Shown piece after piece: positions 62,108 through 64,000 of a DNA stretch of 64,000 nucleotides. The DNA is taken from the NCBI RefSeq assembly GCF_000369045.1, contig NZ_KB849797.1, positions 526,132-590,131 on the forward strand. The letters run 5' to 3'. Positions within the stretch are counted from its first letter, which is position 1. Every line of letters begins with the position of its first letter. The DNA is from Acinetobacter pittii ATCC 19004 = CIP 70.29. GTDB lineage: Bacteria > Pseudomonadota > Gammaproteobacteria > Pseudomonadales > Moraxellaceae. The notes under the pieces were generated by a model, which was given only the letters and a program-made list of their open reading frames with translations, ran no database searches and was not told the origin of the DNA. The translations under genes were made by a program, and so were the position numbers.

Positions 62108-62242
62108 TTAACGTTTAAATTGCGTGCAGTAGCATTTCGTGCAAGGTGGTAAAGGGTCGGTATTAATTTCTAAAAACACTCTATGTCCGCACTGAGCACA
62201 GAAGTAGAAGCCTGTTCCGGGTTTTTCGCCAGCTGTTACCAT
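62108..62242 (-). CDS. 44-residue zinc-ribbon protein
   Basis: A gene below the usual size cut-off. The frame begins MVTAGEKPGTGFYFCAQCGH and ends CTKCYCTQFKR, with two cysteine pairs (FCAQCG and PPCTKC) that form a zinc-ribbon or rubredoxin-like knuckle. AGGAA lies 8 bases before the ATG and a terminator follows. Similar short zinc-ribbon proteins with the pattern GxYxCxxCGxxxxLxxxxPLPPCxxC are known in many proteobacteria. Role unknown. Confidence 0.85.
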   Translation of the reverse strand: MVTAGEKPGTGFYFCAQCGHRVFLEINTDPLPPCTKCYCTQFKR

Positions 62243-62428
62243 GATTACATTCCTATAATCGTATATATATTAAACAGGAATATAACCCACTTAAAGTGAA
62301 TGTCAATTGTCCATTTCGCCCGATGATGATGGCATAAATGCAAAAAATGTTATTTGTACGATTTATCTTACATAGATTTAGGGATTTAGCCGATTGGCTA
62401 TCCTCTGCTTTTTTTCTAATATGAACTC

Positions 62429-62558
62429 ATACAGGAACAGGATGTTCCGGAACACAAAACAACAATAATAGGTTCAAGCACCAGGAGCGTGAGATACGAC
62501 AGGAGTCATATCTAGCAACCAAATACGAAAAAGCCCGACAGGATGTCGGGCTTTTTTT
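62429..62558 (+). ncRNA. Small RNA gene, copy 3 of 3
   Basis: Promoter TTGGCT (62394-62399), 17 bp, TAATAT (62417-62422). RNA body nearly the same as copy 1; terminator GCCCGACA-GGA-TGTCGGGC then T7. It stops just before the 3' end of the opposite-strand gene at the right edge, as the other two copies also do for their neighbours. Confidence 0.82.
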
Positions 62559-62569
62559 ATGTTTTTATT

Positions 62570-64000
62570 TTATACAACATCTGTATCCCAGTTATAGAAA
62601 ACATCGTATTCATCTGCATATTTACTTATCGTATTTTGTATTACTCTACTAATTTCTTCATTAATATTTTCATTACTTCGAGTAAATATAAGAGTTCTAT
62701 CTATCATTAGTTCACCTTTATCAATCCTAAATTTATTTTTTGATATTTTCTCAGGTTTACCAATAATTGTTAGAATTGCTCCTATGGCATGACTACCTAA
62801 TCTGCAAAATATAGCCGAAGTCAAACTTGTTTTCTCAAATTCGAATATGTGATTACTGTCTACCTCACACTCGACTCTAAAATCACACTTATTTGTTTTA
62901 GTAATTATAGTATGGAACTGTTCAATTTCTTCTCTATAATTATATAACTCCTGAATAGAAATAAATATTTCATCATAAATTTTGCTTTGAAAACATATTT
63001 CTAATGCCTTGTTCAATAGATCATCAAATATACTTAGCTCTCTTTTTATAAATTTACTTTTAGATGAAGAAACTACAGTTTCAAAATTTTCTATGATTAG
63101 TTCAATAATGAATTCTTGGTTATCTCTGCTCATCAATTCAATTAAGCCAATAGCATCTTTTAGTTTCTTTAACTCAAATCTCCTATCGTCACCTAAGTTA
63201 AACTTATAATTAGATTGTTTTTTATATGGCTCAAAAGTCATATCAAAGAAATCGCCAACAACTCGAAATTTTGAAAATTTCCTAAACTCATTAAAACTAA
63301 AAGGTGAGTTATAAAAATCTATATCAAAAACTAAGCCAGTAGAGAGACTATCTTCTTTAAATCTAATTTTTCCTTTTTTTGGTGGTTGCACACTCAAACT
63401 TAGTTTTGCTTTAGGTATTTCAAAATTCGACTTTTTAGATGGGATACCAAATCGCTTTTCAATATTAACTAAGTTTTGGACATCTAAATCCTCTTCTAAT
63501 CCTAAAGAAACATCAATGATTCTCTGAATACCCTCTTCACCTTCAAGGGAAAATTGAACTGTTCCATACCCATCCTCAAAACCACACTCTTGTAAATATT
63601 TATTTTTACTAGCTATGTAATCAGAATAGTTTTCACCGATATATTTCAACAAATTTTGTTTTAGATTTTCCCCATCTAATTTTTCAAGTCTGTGCTGTTC
63701 ACTATAAGTAAGAGTAATTGTCTTTTTATTTAAATCCTTATTTTTTTCACTTTGTTCTATTTGATGAACTCTTTTAAGAATTTTATAAACCAACTCATTA
63801 TCTATATGTAAAACAAATGCATTTTGTGCTTCATTCTTCCCATCAAATTCTAGAAAAACGTAAAATGCTGGCATTTGCACAGTTGCCATCCGTCTAAGAT
63901 TTGATACTGTAATAGCGAGTTTTCTATCCTTTTTATCTGTTGCTTTAACTTGAACTTTACATTCAAAAGCTGATTTATGTAATTCATGAGTAGTTATATT
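62570..64000 (-). CDS. Protein of unknown function, running off the right edge
   Basis: The ATG-started frame covers 439 residues to 63889, but the same frame is open a further 37 codons to the edge at 64000, and those codons (with ...FECKVQVKATDKKDRKLAIT...) look coding. So the true start is outside the window. The protein is Lys/Glu/Asn-rich and soluble, with no membrane segment. The N-terminal VQVKATD...MPAFYVFLEFDGK pattern recalls nuclease-like or DUF4365-type proteins that use a QVK motif, but I cannot assign a family. AT-rich and apparently of accessory origin. Confidence 0.75.
   Translation of the reverse strand, partial: NITTHELHKSAFECKVQVKATDKKDRKLAITVSNLRRMATVQMPAFYVFLEFDGKNEAQNAFVLHIDNELVYKILKRVHQIEQSEKNKDLNKKTITLTYSEQHRLEKLDGENLKQNLLKYIGENYSDYIASKNKYLQECGFEDGYGTVQFSLEGEEGIQRIIDVSLGLEEDLDVQNLVNIEKRFGIPSKKSNFEIPKAKLSLSVQPPKKGKIRFKEDSLSTGLVFDIDFYNSPFSFNEFRKFSKFRVVGDFFDMTFEPYKKQSNYKFNLGDDRRFELKKLKDAIGLIELMSRDNQEFIIELIIENFETVVSSSKSKFIKRELSIFDDLLNKALEICFQSKIYDEIFISIQELYNYREEIEQFHTIITKTNKCDFRVECEVDSNHIFEFEKTSLTSAIFCRLGSHAIGAILTIIGKPEKISKNKFRIDKGELMIDRTLIFTRSNENINEEISRVIQNTISKYADEYDVFYNWDTDVV

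Noticed and set aside
60344-62558. The three repeated blocks as terminal repeats of one transposon
   Set aside because: They are all in the same direction, contain full promoters and terminators, and have ordinary chromosomal genes between them.

Overview
The window is chromosomal DNA of an Acinetobacter, most likely of the calcoaceticus-baumannii complex. The case rests on AT-rich DNA, the abaR-abaM-abaI quorum-sensing locus beside an NRPS/fatty-acyl cluster laid out like the acinetin 505 cluster, the mms and dad operons, and an orphan vgrG island. No database search was run; family names come from motifs read in the sequence. Left to right: a tRNA-Gly (16-91) is followed by an eight-gene leftward operon (259-15903). 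It encodes a fatty acyl-AMP ligase, an acyl-CoA-dehydrogenase-like enzyme, a free carrier protein, a C-A-T-TE NRPS, a large fused RND transporter, an outer-membrane barrel, an SDR/hydrolase fusion and a 4'-phosphopantetheinyl transferase. Together these can activate, desaturate, amidate, release and export a small lipopeptide. A near-perfect 20-bp lux box lies 148 bp upstream of the first gene, and a second precedes abaI. In both, a -10-like hexamer begins after exactly 21 nt, so the operon looks like a direct AbaR target. Quorum-sensing genes fill 16591-19137.

From 19264 to 25350 a MocR/GntR regulator faces a SnoaL-like protein, a FAD amine oxidoreductase, an amino-acid permease and an EamA exporter, probably for amine or amino-acid use. 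From 25474 to 35122 lies the distal valine pathway (mmsA, mmsB, acyl-CoA ligase, acyl-CoA dehydrogenase, enoyl-CoA hydratase, 3-hydroxyisobutyryl-CoA hydrolase, MHS transporter) with a divergent LysR gene. From 35185 to 41950 lies D-alanine catabolism: dadA, alanine racemase, a RidA protein, two near-identical cycA-like permeases and a divergent Lrp regulator. The second permease arose by a segmental duplication that carried the tail of ridA with it.

From 41991 to 48318 there are a DUF1624-type membrane protein, a TonB-dependent receptor with a Zur-box-like dyad upstream, a SnoaL protein, RraB, a pseudouridine synthase, and DUF1003 and DUF2867 proteins. From 48927 to 64000 the DNA is accessory. 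It holds an SDR gene and its truncated copy, an IS256-family element (1318 bp, 8-bp target duplication), a VgrG with two downstream cargo-type genes, a Sel1-repeat protein and an IS3-family element. The IS3 element is inserted inside a strongly structured RNA locus that has its own sigma70-type promoter. Further right are small lipoproteins, a GNAT, a DUF4126 protein and a 44-residue zinc-ribbon protein. Three near-identical small-RNA genes, each with promoter and terminator, also lie here. A gene of unknown function runs off the right edge.

The most unusual items are the IS-split structured RNA, the three-copy GGA-rich sRNA family (60.3-62.6 kb), the SRPBCC-RND-LolA fusion, and the cysteine-nucleophile thioesterase in the quorum-controlled NRPS.
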